Assembly (NCBI GenBank): GCA_017987575.1
Contig: JAGNTK010000003.1
Location: 1 to 57,764, forward strand
Source of the DNA: Novosphingobium sp.
GTDB taxonomy: Bacteria > Pseudomonadota > Alphaproteobacteria > Sphingomonadales > Sphingomonadaceae
Direction: 5' to 3'
DNA length: 57,764 nucleotides
The notes beneath the pieces were generated by a model. The model was not told the DNA's origin and did not search any database. It worked only from the letters and a program-made list of their open reading frames with translations. Below, piece by piece: positions 8,917 to 16,984 of this stretch (within the stretch, counting starts at the first letter, position 1; each line of letters begins with the position of its first letter). The translations under genes and the position numbers were made by a program.

Positions 8917-9225
8917 CTAACGTTTGCGCACAAATTCCGCGCGCAGCACCAGTCCTTTGATGCCGGGATATTTGCAGTCGATTTCTTGCGCGTCGCCGGT
9001 CAGCCGGATCGACGAAATGACCGTCCCCTGTTTGAGCGTCTGGCCCGCGCCTTTGACTGTCAGATCCTTTATCAAGGTCACCGCATCGCCATCGGCCAGC
9101 AGGTTGCCCACCGCATCGCGCACTTCGACCTGATCGGCTGCTGCCCGCTTGGCCGCCAGTTCCGAGGCCGGCAGCCATTCGCCGCTGTCTTCGTCATAGA
9201 CATAGTCTTCGTCATCGCCGGCCAT
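8917..9225 (-). CDS. PhnA/YjdM-type protein
   Basis: A 102-residue protein matching the C-terminal PhnA domain: VRDAVGNLLADGDAVTLIKD, then LKQGTVISSIRL and the IDCKYPG motif, closing with AEFVRKR. The N-terminal zinc ribbon present in the longer E. coli YjdM form is missing; instead there is YVYDEDSGEWLPASE. Family members were once linked to phosphonate use by gene name only, and no phosphonate genes are near. Role unknown. It ends 12 bases from the stop of the convergent upstream gene. Confidence 0.85.
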   Translation of the reverse strand: MAGDDEDYVYDEDSGEWLPASELAAKRAAADQVEVRDAVGNLLADGDAVTLIKDLTVKGAGQTLKQGTVISSIRLTGDAQEIDCKYPGIKGLVLRAEFVRKR

Positions 9226-9228
9226 TGT

Positions 9229-9723
9229 TTATCCCATCTTGTCAAAAAGTATCGCCGCCCAGCACAGCATCGTCAGTGCTCCGCCCGCCAGCGTCCAACG
9301 GATTGCCTGACCCAGCAACCGGGCCTGAACGTCGATCGAGTGCACGAAAGTGGCAAACAGCCGCTGCCGCGCCGCTTCGTCGCTGGCCACGCCTTCGCTG
9401 TCAAACTCTTCGCCGAGCAGCAGCGCGCGCAGCGCAAAAACGCAGGAGGCCACCAACGGTAGCAGCGCGATCAGGCTGAACAGCACCAGCATTCCCTGGG
9501 TCGGTGCATCGAGACTGAGTGGCGCGCCGGGGCTGGCTGAAATGGGGTGGGTGCCGATCGTGATCAACAGCGCGTTGAACCCCAGCATCGCGCCCAGCCG
9601 GATCGACAGATCAAGGTCGCGGTTCTCCAGAAATTCCAGATCGGCAACAAAGCCGGGCTCGGGCGGATTGCCGCGCATCGCTTGAAATGCGCGCAGCCTG
9701 GTGCGGAACGAGCGAAAAGCCAT
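9229..9723 (-). CDS. Membrane protein with two or three TM segments
   Basis: A 164-residue protein: a basic N-terminus, a first membrane segment near 44-62 (LGAMLGFNALLITIG), a second near 78-103 and a hydrophobic C-terminal helix near 140-158. Its stop is 3 bases upstream of the PhnA-like start, so both are probably in one operon. The layout (cytoplasmic helix, TM hairpin, cytoplasmic loop, TM) is loosely like PycTM-type proteins, but no nucleotide cyclase is adjacent and I do not assign it there. Function unknown. Confidence 0.6.
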   Translation of the reverse strand: MAFRSFRTRLRAFQAMRGNPPEPGFVADLEFLENRDLDLSIRLGAMLGFNALLITIGTHPISASPGAPLSLDAPTQGMLVLFSLIALLPLVASCVFALRALLLGEEFDSEGVASDEAARQRLFATFVHSIDVQARLLGQAIRWTLAGGALTMLCWAAILFDKMG

Positions 9724-9777
9724 CGGGCCGGGTTAGTGCGGTTGCGCCTCGCCCGCAAGGGTGGCAGGCAAGGCCAC

Positions 9778-10380
9778 ATGCAACAAGAGATTATCCGGCT
9801 TGGCCCCACCCACCGCGATCGCGCAGTCGAAACACTGGCACTGGCGTTTCATCAGGACCCGGCGATGGTCCACATGCTGCCCGATGAGGCATCGCGCGGG
9901 GTGCGGCTGCGGCGGCTGATGGGCTGGATGGTTGATCAGCAGCTCAAGATCGGATTGGTGTTGGGCACAGCGGATGTGACCGGTGTGACGCTGTGGCGGA
10001 CGCCCGGCATGGTCCATTTTCATGAACCACTGTGGCACCGCGATACCTTGCTACATATTGGCATTTTCGGGCGATACTTGCTGCGCGCGCTGCGCACCGA
10101 CGATGGGATCACCAGCCACCTGCCGAAGGGTGAAGACTGGATGTACCTCAAGATGGCGGCAGTCCATCCTGATCATCAGGGCAAAGGGCTGGGTGGCCGG
10201 ATCATCCGCACCGGTCTTGCCGAGGCGGCTCGGCTGGGCGTTCCCTCGGTGCTTGAAACTGCGACGCCTTCCAACGTCGGCCTCTATCAGCGGCTGGGCT
10301 ATTGCATCGCCAGCGAATGGGATGTGGCAAAGGGCGGCCCGCATTTCTGGACAATGACCAATCCGGAGCCCGCCGGGTGA
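9778..10380 (+). CDS. GNAT-family N-acetyltransferase
   Basis: A 200-residue acetyltransferase. The acetyl-CoA loop is LKMAAVHPDHQGKGLGGRIIR, in which Q-G-K-G-L-G is the pyrophosphate-binding R/Q-x-x-G-x-G/A motif, followed by the ETATPSNVGLYQRLGY beta-bulge and Tyr. The N-terminal part (ALAFHQDPAMVHMLPDE) is typical of the subgroup resembling puromycin acetyltransferase, whose substrate cannot be predicted. Start ATG 9778. Its TGA overlaps the GTG of the following MFS transporter, so the pair is translationally coupled, which hints at a shared small-molecule resistance or export role. Confidence 0.88.
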   Translation: MQQEIIRLGPTHRDRAVETLALAFHQDPAMVHMLPDEASRGVRLRRLMGWMVDQQLKIGLVLGTADVTGVTLWRTPGMVHFHEPLWHRDTLLHIGIFGRYLLRALRTDDGITSHLPKGEDWMYLKMAAVHPDHQGKGLGGRIIRTGLAEAARLGVPSVLETATPSNVGLYQRLGYCIASEWDVAKGGPHFWTMTNPEPAG

Positions 10381-11609
10381 CAACACCCACGCGGCCCGTG
10401 TTGATTTTTGCCTTCATGACGATCCTGATCGACGCGATGGGGTTCGGGCTGATCATGCCGGTATTGCCGCGCCTGCTGATGCGGGTCGGGGAGATGCCAC
10501 TTGGCGGGACGATCGGACTGGCCGCGTGGATGAGCCTGGCGATGGCCGTTGCAGCGTTCTTCTCTGCCCCGATACTTGGTAACCTTTCAGACCGCTTTGG
10601 CCGCCGCAAAGTGCTGCTTATCGCGCTGGCCGGAATGGCGGCGCACTATGCGGTGCTGGCGGTGGCGGGCAGTGTCATGCTGATCGTGCTGGGCCGGGTG
10701 CTGACCGGGGTATTTGGCGGCTCCTATGCCCCGGCGCAGGCGGCGATCGCCGATGTCACCAAGCCTGAAGAGCGGGCCAAGAACTTCGCGCTTGTCTCTG
10801 CCGGGTTCGGCGTTGGCTTTGTGGCCGGACCGGCGCTGGGCGGACTGCTGGTCCAGTATGGTGAGCGCATGCCGTTCTGGGTGGCGCTGGCCTTGGCGCT
10901 GATCAGCTGCATCTATGGCCTGATCGCCTTTCCCGAGACGCTGAAACCAGAACTGCGGCGGCCCTTTGACTGGGCCCGGGCCAATCCGTTTGGGGCCTGG
11001 CGGGTTGCTGGGAAGGTTCAGGGGCTGCGCCGGATTGCACTGGTCCTGTTGCTGTGGCAGCTCGCCAGTCTGGTCTATCCGCTGACCTGGAGTTTTTGGG
11101 GAATTGCCGCGCTCGGTTGGTCAGATCAGATGATCGGGCTCAGCTTTGCTGCGGTCGGGATTGTGATTGCGTTAAGCCAGATGCTGATCACTGGTCGTGC
11201 CGTGCGGCGATTGGGCGAGCGGGGCGCGGCCACTGTCGGGATGATCGGCGCAGGGCTGGGCTTTTTGGGCTATGCCTTCACCACCACGACCTGGCTAGCC
11301 TATGCCCTGCTGGCTGCAATCGCCGTGCAATCGTTGGTCCAGCCCAGCCTGATGGCGATGCTCTCTCGCCGCGCTACACCCGAAACGCAGGGCGAAGTAC
11401 AAGGGCTTGCCGCGATGGTGATGGGGGTGGGGTCGGTGATCGGACCACTTGTGCTGGTCCAACCGATGGCTTGGTTCACGTCCCCGACGGCACCGTTCGA
11501 CTGGCCCGGCGTGCCCTTTGCGATTGCTGCCGCCATCACTGCAGCGGCGCTGATCTTGCTCAAAACGACTCCCCAAACGGGTAGTGGCACCTCTGTCCAG
11601 CAGCTATAG
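10377..11609 (+). CDS. MFS transporter, TetA-like (DHA1 group)
   Basis: A 410-residue twelve-TM exporter. The first helix has [15 protein letters not shown] as in tetracycline-efflux-type proteins, motif A is [14 protein letters not shown], and motif C in helix 5 is the Gly-rich [14 protein letters not shown]. It starts at GTG 10377, which overlaps the stop of the GNAT gene (GTGA). These proteins are proton-driven drug or metabolite exporters of the inner membrane; chromosomal homologues rarely give tetracycline resistance, so the substrate is left open. Confidence 0.9.
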   Translation: MTTPTRPVLIFAFMTILIDAMGFGLIMPVLPRLLMRVGEMPLGGTIGLAAWMSLAMAVAAFFSAPILGNLSDRFGRRKVLLIALAGMAAHYAVLAVAGSVMLIVLGRVLTGVFGGSYAPAQAAIADVTKPEERAKNFALVSAGFGVGFVAGPALGGLLVQYGERMPFWVALALALISCIYGLIAFPETLKPELRRPFDWARANPFGAWRVAGKVQGLRRIALVLLLWQLASLVYPLTWSFWGIAALGWSDQMIGLSFAAVGIVIALSQMLITGRAVRRLGERGAATVGMIGAGLGFLGYAFTTTTWLAYALLAAIAVQSLVQPSLMAMLSRRATPETQGEVQGLAAMVMGVGSVIGPLVLVQPMAWFTSPTAPFDWPGVPFAIAAAITAAALILLKTTPQTGSGTSVQQL

Positions 11610-11640
11610 AGTTTAGCACGTTCTGGATGGAGAAGAAGTG

Positions 11641-12255
11641 ATGCGAATGACGGTCCTGGCGCTGGGTGCGCTGGCTTTGAGTGCGCCAACGCTGGCGGCT
11701 TCGGTGGAATGGGGCAGCAAACCGGCTGATAGTGCGAACCAGTCAGGCAGCATGGCCGTACTTGGCCAGCCAGACGGGATCGCCACCTCGATCAGCTTTT
11801 TCGCCTCGAGCTATGTCCGCGATTTCAAGCCAGGCAAAGTCAACGCCGCGCAGATCGAAAAGCTGCTCAAGCTGCCGGCGGGTGAGCTAGCCAAATGGGA
11901 TGTCATCGCGTTTGAAAGCAAATCGCTGAATGCCCCGGGGCAGGGCTTCGATTCTTCGATGTGGATGGCCAGTGACCTCAAAACAATCAGCTCAGCGGCC
12001 TATGACAGCAACACTGGCGCAGCCGTACCAGGGAGCGGTGAGGGCTGGAAGTTCCGCTCCGGCCGGGTTGCAATGGTCGATTTCAAGACTGTGTTTCCCG
12101 GCAACCGGGTGTTTGGCGATGCCGCCTGGATCCTGATCAAACTCCCGCCGGGGGTGGACAAACGCTCACCCAATCTGGCGGTCTGGCTCAGCGGCGGGCC
12201 GATGGGCGGCGGCGATGCCGATCCTGCGCCCGACGCAATCGGCGTGATCCGGTGA
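11641..12255 (+). CDS. Uncharacterised secreted protein
   Basis: A 204-residue protein with a clear signal peptide (residues 1-20, cleavage near TLAAS). The mature part has no recognisable domain; it contains WGSKPADSANQSGSMAVL and ends with a Gly/Asp/Pro-rich tail. A GGAG-type site lies just before ATG 11641. Its TGA overlaps the GTG of the next gene, a cystatin-like protein, so both are made together and probably act together outside the cytoplasm. Function unknown. Confidence 0.6.
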   Translation: MRMTVLALGALALSAPTLAASVEWGSKPADSANQSGSMAVLGQPDGIATSISFFASSYVRDFKPGKVNAAQIEKLLKLPAGELAKWDVIAFESKSLNAPGQGFDSSMWMASDLKTISSAAYDSNTGAAVPGSGEGWKFRSGRVAMVDFKTVFPGNRVFGDAAWILIKLPPGVDKRSPNLAVWLSGGPMGGGDADPAPDAIGVIR

Positions 12256-12599
12256 AGCGCGCCTTGATCCTTGCGGCGGCGCTGGGGGCCGCATTCCCTG
12301 CAACGCTGGTTGCGTCCGCTCCGGAACATGCCGCAGGCCATGCGGTCGTTGGCGGCTGGAGCGAAGTGCCGCGGGCCCGGCTGCAAACCGAAGTTGGTGC
12401 GGTCGCCCGCTTTGCCGTTTCCAAGCTGCCCAAGCCGCACGGCGCGCTGAAGCAAATTGTTGGTGCCGAACGGCAGGTCGTCGCCGGGATGAACTACCGG
12501 ATGATCCTGATCCTGACTGACGGCGGCCGCTGGCGGGTGCAGGTCTGGAAGAAGCTCGACGGGACGATGCAATTGAGCCATTTTAAACGCGACAATTGA
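12252..12599 (+). CDS. Cystatin-like secreted protein
   Basis: A 115-residue exported protein: signal peptide about 1-22, then a domain with the layout of a cystatin. Visible are the Gly-Gly-Trp near the mature N-terminus (VVGGWSEVP), a long helix (LQTEVGAVARFAVSKL), the first hairpin loop as QVVAG (the Q-x-V-x-G motif that plugs papain-type active sites) and the WRVQVWKKLDG strand region. In cystatins these three elements form the inhibitory wedge. Start GTG 12252 overlaps the stop of the preceding secreted gene. The fold assignment is by motif only; inhibitory activity is an inference. Confidence 0.68.
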   Translation: MKRALILAAALGAAFPATLVASAPEHAAGHAVVGGWSEVPRARLQTEVGAVARFAVSKLPKPHGALKQIVGAERQVVAGMNYRMILILTDGGRWRVQVWKKLDGTMQLSHFKRDN

Positions 12600-12633
12600 T
12601 CGGCACAGATCGTGCCGGCGAAGGAGCGGCGCG

Positions 12634-13080
12634 ATGACTTCCACGGCAGCAACCGGTACGGCGCGGTCTTTGGCGATTTTGGGGGCCGTGCTGGTCCTGC
12701 TGGGCTTGTTGACCGGATTCGTGTCTGGGCAGCTGGCCAACCCGCGCATGGGGCTGGCTTCGCACCTTGAAGGGCTGATGAATGGCACGCTGATGCTGGC
12801 GCTGGCCGCCGCTTGGCCGAAGGTCCGCTTGACCCAGCGCGCGGAAAAGTGGGCGCTGTGGTTGCTGGTATGCGGCAGTCTGGCCAATTGGTTGGCGACC
12901 TTTCTGGCCGCTGTCTGGGGTGCAGGCGGTGAAACCATGCCGCTGACCGCTGACGGGCACAGGGCAGCAGAATGGCAGGAAGGGTTGGTCACCGTTCTGC
13001 TGGTGTCACTGTCCTTTGCCATGGTCGTAGCCTTCGGACTGATCCTGCAGGGGTTGATCCGGGGCCGCAGCACAGACTGA
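12634..13080 (+). CDS. Hydroxylaminobenzene mutase / styrene oxide isomerase-type membrane protein
   Basis: A 148-residue protein with four membrane helices. It carries the conserved blocks of the HAB mutase family: ANPRMGLASHLEGLMNG, LANWLATFLAAVWGAG and WQEGLVTVLLVSLSFAM. Relatives rearrange hydroxylaminobenzene to aminophenol (HabA/HabB) or isomerise styrene oxide (StyC). The His in SHLEG (residue 44) corresponds to the position I remember as the haem ligand in styrene oxide isomerase. Start ATG 12634 has GGAG upstream. No nitroarene or styrene genes are nearby, so the physiological substrate is unknown. Confidence 0.8.
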   Translation: MTSTAATGTARSLAILGAVLVLLGLLTGFVSGQLANPRMGLASHLEGLMNGTLMLALAAAWPKVRLTQRAEKWALWLLVCGSLANWLATFLAAVWGAGGETMPLTADGHRAAEWQEGLVTVLLVSLSFAMVVAFGLILQGLIRGRSTD

Positions 13081-13193
13081 ATCGCGGATTCAGCATTCAC
13101 CGCAACCGCCGGTCAAGTGACCGCATGCCAGTCCTGCAAGGCTTGCTGAGCCCGAAACCGGGCCGCAGGCTGCTAAGCAGAGGGATTTGGCAG

Positions 13194-13673
13194 ATGCTCA
13201 GGGTCGCACCGATTATCGCCGCGCTGGCTGCACTGGCAGCTTGTTCAGGCAGTCCGCAGCCGCAAGTGAACCGGGGTTATTCACTGCCCCCGCAGCCATC
13301 GGCAGCGGCTCCGCGTGTCGCTACCGCTCCGGCACCGCCCGTTGAACCAGGTGAGGCCGTGTGGCACCTGCGCGCCGGTCTCAACGTGGCGGCACTGTCC
13401 TGCCGGGGCAAAGGCCGTGCGGCAGTGGCGGGCCATTATTCACGGGTCCTGGCCCGGCACAAGGCGCTGTTGGCCAAGGCCTATGCGGTTGAGCAACGCC
13501 GCCACGGCAAGGGTCTCGATCGGCATCAGACCCAGCTTTACAACCGCTATTCCAATCAGCGCAATCCAGCCAAGTTCTGCGCCAGTTCGGCCAGTGTCGC
13601 CAAACGGGCTGCCACAATGGACTCGCCTGCATTGGCCAGCAATGCACGCGGCCTGCTGAGGGAAATCGACTAG
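13194..13673 (+). CDS. Small putative lipoprotein
   Basis: A 159-residue protein with a lipoprotein signal: MLRVAPIIAALAALAAC, Cys at 17 followed by Ser-Gly. After a Pro/Ala-rich linker the C-terminal part is helical and basic, with AALSCRGKGRAAVAGHYSR and FNRYSNQ-like stretches and a second Cys pair (LSC, KFC). ATG 13194 has AGAGGG about ten bases upstream; the frame is open further back but without a signal sequence. It overlaps the stop of the convergent TauE gene by four bases. Function unknown. Confidence 0.6.
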   Translation: MLRVAPIIAALAALAACSGSPQPQVNRGYSLPPQPSAAAPRVATAPAPPVEPGEAVWHLRAGLNVAALSCRGKGRAAVAGHYSRVLARHKALLAKAYAVEQRRHGKGLDRHQTQLYNRYSNQRNPAKFCASSASVAKRAATMDSPALASNARGLLREID

Positions 13674-14425
13674 ATTCCCTGCCAGATCAACCGCAGCCCC
13701 AGCGCGATCATCAGCAGATAGATCAGCGAATAGAACCGCGCGGTATCCATCCGGCGGACCAGCCAGACCCCGGCAAGTGTAGTCATGATTGCCAGCGGCA
13801 TCAGCAGCGCGGCGGCTTGCAAAACGGACCAATTGAAAGATCCGAGTGCGCCATAACTCGGCACCTTCATCCAGTTGATTGCCGCAAAGGTGATCGATGA
13901 CGTGCCCACAAACACCTGATGCGGCAGGCGGCGCGGGGTCACCCACATCTGGAACGGCGGCCCGCCAGCATGGGCGATCTGGCTGGTGAATCCGGTGGCC
14001 ACACCAAACAACGTGCCAATCCAGCCCGGCGAATTGCTCGGCGCAACAATGCGACCCCCGCGTTCCAACCATAACCGGTAGAGCCCGAACGCCAGGGTTA
14101 TTGCCCCCAACAGTACCATCAGCTTCTCCTCCGGCACCGCCGCCGCCAGCACTGCGCCCAGCGCCACGCCCACCAGCGCACCCGGCAGCATCCAGCCCAC
14201 GATCCAGCGGTCCCAGGTCTTGCGGTAAGACCAGACGCTGATCACGTCCTGGACCAGCAGCACCGGCAATAGCAATGCGGCAGCCGTGACTGGCGGAAGG
14301 GCAAGCGCCAGCAGTGGTGTGGCAAGCGCACCAAGGCCTGAGAAGCCGCCCTTGGCCAATCCCAGGATCGCAACGGCCAGCATTGCCAAGGCCAGGGTCC
14401 AAGGATCGCTCAACAGTTCCATCAT
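13670..14425 (-). CDS. Sulfite exporter TauE/SafE-family permease
   Basis: A 251-residue protein with about eight membrane segments. The two halves carry the repeated Gly-rich motif of the TauE/SafE family, ILGLAKGGFSGLGALATP at the first helix and FGVATGFTSQIAHAGGPPFQ in the middle. Such proteins move small sulfur- or carbon-containing anions across the inner membrane. The frame is open upstream to 14644, but ATG 14425 (or the next codon) gives a normal family start. It converges on the lipoprotein gene with a four-base overlap. Confidence 0.88.
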   Translation of the reverse strand: MMELLSDPWTLALAMLAVAILGLAKGGFSGLGALATPLLALALPPVTAAALLLPVLLVQDVISVWSYRKTWDRWIVGWMLPGALVGVALGAVLAAAVPEEKLMVLLGAITLAFGLYRLWLERGGRIVAPSNSPGWIGTLFGVATGFTSQIAHAGGPPFQMWVTPRRLPHQVFVGTSSITFAAINWMKVPSYGALGSFNWSVLQAAALLMPLAIMTTLAGVWLVRRMDTARFYSLIYLLMIALGLRLIWQGI

Positions 14426-14534
14426 TTTCAGCCAGCACGGAACGGCGCTGTGCGCAAGCAGTCCGGCCAGTCTTGTCCCCGCCGCACGGTGCCATAAACT
14501 GGTGGTCTGGTTCAACCCGTTGGAGATACAAGCA

Positions 14535-14789
14535 ATGACCGATCCGCGCGCGATGGTGCAAACGATGATTTCGCTGGCTTCGGCCTCGCTCGGGCTGGTG
14601 GCCGCACTTGCCTGGAACGAAGCGATCAAGGCCACTTTGGCCAAGCTGGGGATCAGCGATGATCTGGCTGGGCTCTATACCTACGCGATCCTGGCTACGG
14701 TCGTCGCAGTGGTGGTATTGGCGATGCTGGGGCGGCTCGCCGCGAAAGTTGGCGGGAACGCAGCGTTTGAACGCGAGGCTGAAGGCTGA
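14535..14789 (+). CDS. DUF5654-like small membrane protein
   Basis: An 84-residue protein with two membrane helices (about 10-28 and 46-68) carrying SLGLVAALAWNEAIKA, the signature of the DUF5654 group as I remember it. GGAGATA lies about ten bases before ATG 14535. It is divergent from the TauE gene with about 110 bases between starts. Function unknown. Confidence 0.72.
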   Translation: MTDPRAMVQTMISLASASLGLVAALAWNEAIKATLAKLGISDDLAGLYTYAILATVVAVVVLAMLGRLAAKVGGNAAFEREAEG

Positions 14790-14848
14790 CTATACCCGGA
14801 TTCGCCTAAGCCGAGGAAAGTGCTAGGCTTCGTCTTGGAGGCGAGTCG

Positions 14849-16009
14849 ATGCACACGTTTTCGAGCAGGCGGGAATTCCTTTATGGCGGAGCGTCACTGG
14901 CAGCTTTGCTGGCAGGTCCGGATCTGCGCAGCGTGCTCGGCGCCAAACTGCCCGAGCCACTGCGCGCACTGGTCCCGGGCGAAGCGGTCGAAGCCGCCGG
15001 GCTGATCGGCGAGCTGCTTGGTCTGGAGCAGCAGGCCAAGGCTCTGCGCCTGCCGCCCAGTCCGCTCGCATTTCACGAAGGTCAGTTGCAGATCGCGCCT
15101 GATCAGCTCTATCAGATCGCCATGCCGCGGCTGGTCGCGCTGATCGACCGGGCCGAGGTCAAGGCCCCGCTGCTGGCTGAGAAGGCTGGTGGCCTGCTCG
15201 CCAGGCTGCACCTTAGCGAATACGATCCACCCGATGCCTGGTTCGGCGATGCCGGTTCGCCGGGCCCGCTGGGCAGCACTGCGGGGCTGGCGCTGCCCGC
15301 ACCAAACCGCTCATTGCGGATCGCCGCGCCGCTCAATGCCGAGGGTGCCGACTCCGGCGATCTGGTGATGCCGACGACAATTAGCCTGCCCAATGCCGCT
15401 GCCCCGACTGTGCAGGAAGTACTGCCGCCGGTTGCCACCACGCTCAAGTATGAAGCCTTGGCCGAAGAGTACGCCGCATGGTTTGCCGCTGCGCAGATCC
15501 GACCGGAATTTCGCGAAAGCACCGATTGGCATCTGACCATGATGCGGCAATCACGCAGCCGCTATGAACGGTTGGGCAAGCGGTTGGGGATCCCGTGGTC
15601 ATTTATCGCCTGCACCCACGGACTGGAAGCCAGCTTCAATTTTCGCGCTCACTTTCACAACGGCGATTTCCCGCTCAGTCGGCGGACCCGCCAAGTTCCG
15701 GCGAACCGACCGCCAACCTGGCTACCACCGAGCGACTGGGAATCAAGCGCAGCAGATGCACTGCGGCTGCTTGGCTTTACCGGGCAAAGCGACTGGAGCT
15801 TGCCGAGAACGCTTTACCGGCTGGAAGCTTACAATGGCTTTGGGTATCGCCGTGCGGGCCGCGCCAGCCCCTATCTTTGGAGTTTCTCTTCGCTTTATAG
15901 TCGCGGCAAATTTGTCGCTGACGGCAAATTCGATCCCAAAGCCCGATCCAAGCAATGCGGCGCTGCAGTGATGCTCAAGTTGCTCGATCTGGCAGGAGAG
16001 CTTGGCTAG
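14849..16009 (+). CDS. Tat-exported lysozyme-like protein
   Basis: A 386-residue protein with a twin-arginine signal (SSRREFLYGGASLAALLAG). The middle is variable. The C-terminal 170 residues match a lysozyme-like family that I remember mostly from cyanobacteria: IPWSFIACTHGLEASFNFRAH with Glu 264 as likely acid, then FHNGDFPL, WESSAADALRLLGF, LPRTLYRLEAYNGFGYR, SPYLWSFSSLYSRGKFVADG and KQCGAAVMLK. Together these suggest peptidoglycan cleavage in the periplasm. There are no phage genes around it. Export of a muramidase by Tat would mean it folds in the cytoplasm first. Confidence 0.78.
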   Translation: MHTFSSRREFLYGGASLAALLAGPDLRSVLGAKLPEPLRALVPGEAVEAAGLIGELLGLEQQAKALRLPPSPLAFHEGQLQIAPDQLYQIAMPRLVALIDRAEVKAPLLAEKAGGLLARLHLSEYDPPDAWFGDAGSPGPLGSTAGLALPAPNRSLRIAAPLNAEGADSGDLVMPTTISLPNAAAPTVQEVLPPVATTLKYEALAEEYAAWFAAAQIRPEFRESTDWHLTMMRQSRSRYERLGKRLGIPWSFIACTHGLEASFNFRAHFHNGDFPLSRRTRQVPANRPPTWLPPSDWESSAADALRLLGFTGQSDWSLPRTLYRLEAYNGFGYRRAGRASPYLWSFSSLYSRGKFVADGKFDPKARSKQCGAAVMLKLLDLAGELG

Positions 16010-16122
16010 ACGCACCGGTACAATTTCAGCCTGTTGCCTGGGATCCAAATTCAGTATCCGCACTGGTTTGTCCGAGCTTGACGGCTGACGGGCCGAGTTT
16101 CTGCGGAGCGAAATGCAAACTT

Positions 16123-16971
16123 ATGATAGACAAACAAAAATGTGCAATTTTTGCGATTGCGCTGGCGGCATTGATTCCGACAGTTGCCCACGCTGGCACC
16201 TGTGAGGAGACCTTTCAAAAGAAGGGCAATCCGATCACCGGACTGACCTTCACGGCACAGACGGCAGTATCTGATATGCCAGTCGATATAGCCATCAAGC
16301 AGCTTGAGCGTGCCGCCACCCAGCGCGGCTATATTATTATCGCGTCTGAACCACAGGGCGGGGAATTGCTGATCGAGCAACCCAGCAGCGGAAAATCGCG
16401 GGGCTTTCCGTTGACCGCAACTGCCACCGTTGCCCCGGGCGGAGTTGGAACCGTCCAGGTTGTGGCCAAACTTCCCGCAGGGATGGGTGCGAAGAGCGAA
16501 CCCGTCAAGGCGGAGATGTGCGGCATGCTGGCTTTGCTCAAGGGTGGGAAAGAAGGTCGCTTGGCCGCCCGTGCTGGTCCAGGCGCACCAGCCACGAGTG
16601 CACCTCCATACGCGACCAGTGCTCAGGATTTTACGCAGCAGATATCCAAGGATGCAGAACGCAATGCCTTGACCATTCCGCAGCGCTACAAGAATCGCAG
16701 GTTCACGCTAAGCGGCCAGGTTGACTATGTTACCAAGGATGGCGACCGCTACCGGGTGGCGTTCAAGATTCTGCAGCCGCATGAGCTTGCCCTGCGCTTG
16801 CCCAACATGGCCAAAAGCTTTGCCAGTGTAAGCTGCCTGATGGCGCCCGGCACATCGGTTTTCACCTTGCAATTGAAGCCGGGCAAGAGTGTAAAGCTGA
16901 CCGGAACCTTCTACGAATATTCGGATTCGCGACAAGTAGTCTGGCTGATGGATTGCGTGCCGCTCAAATAG
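16123..16971 (+). CDS. Uncharacterised secreted protein
   Basis: A 282-residue protein with a signal peptide (about 1-22, cleavage after AHA). The first mature half resembles a small alpha/beta fold (DIAIKQLERAATQRGYIII), the second a possible OB-like or beta domain with FTLSGQVDYVTKDGDRYRVAFKI and SVKLTGTFYEYSD. Five Cys are visible. A tRNA_anti-like (OB) lipoprotein domain is a possibility for the second half but I cannot confirm it. ATG 16123 is the likely start. The M19 dipeptidase follows 13 bases later. Confidence 0.6.
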   Translation: MIDKQKCAIFAIALAALIPTVAHAGTCEETFQKKGNPITGLTFTAQTAVSDMPVDIAIKQLERAATQRGYIIIASEPQGGELLIEQPSSGKSRGFPLTATATVAPGGVGTVQVVAKLPAGMGAKSEPVKAEMCGMLALLKGGKEGRLAARAGPGAPATSAPPYATSAQDFTQQISKDAERNALTIPQRYKNRRFTLSGQVDYVTKDGDRYRVAFKILQPHELALRLPNMAKSFASVSCLMAPGTSVFTLQLKPGKSVKLTGTFYEYSDSRQVVWLMDCVPLK

Positions 16972-16984
16972 CAGGAGCGGTGAA

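Noticed and set aside
9229..9723. Pycsar-type TM effector
   Set aside because: Only the rough helix layout agrees; there is no uridylate or cytidylate cyclase gene beside it and the neighbour is a PhnA-like gene.
10377..11609. Tetracycline resistance determinant
   Set aside because: The protein is TetA-like in layout only; no tetR gene is divergent to it and chromosomal relatives have various substrates.
14849..16009. Prophage remnant
   Set aside because: The lysozyme-like gene has a Tat signal and no holin, tail, integrase or repressor genes around it.
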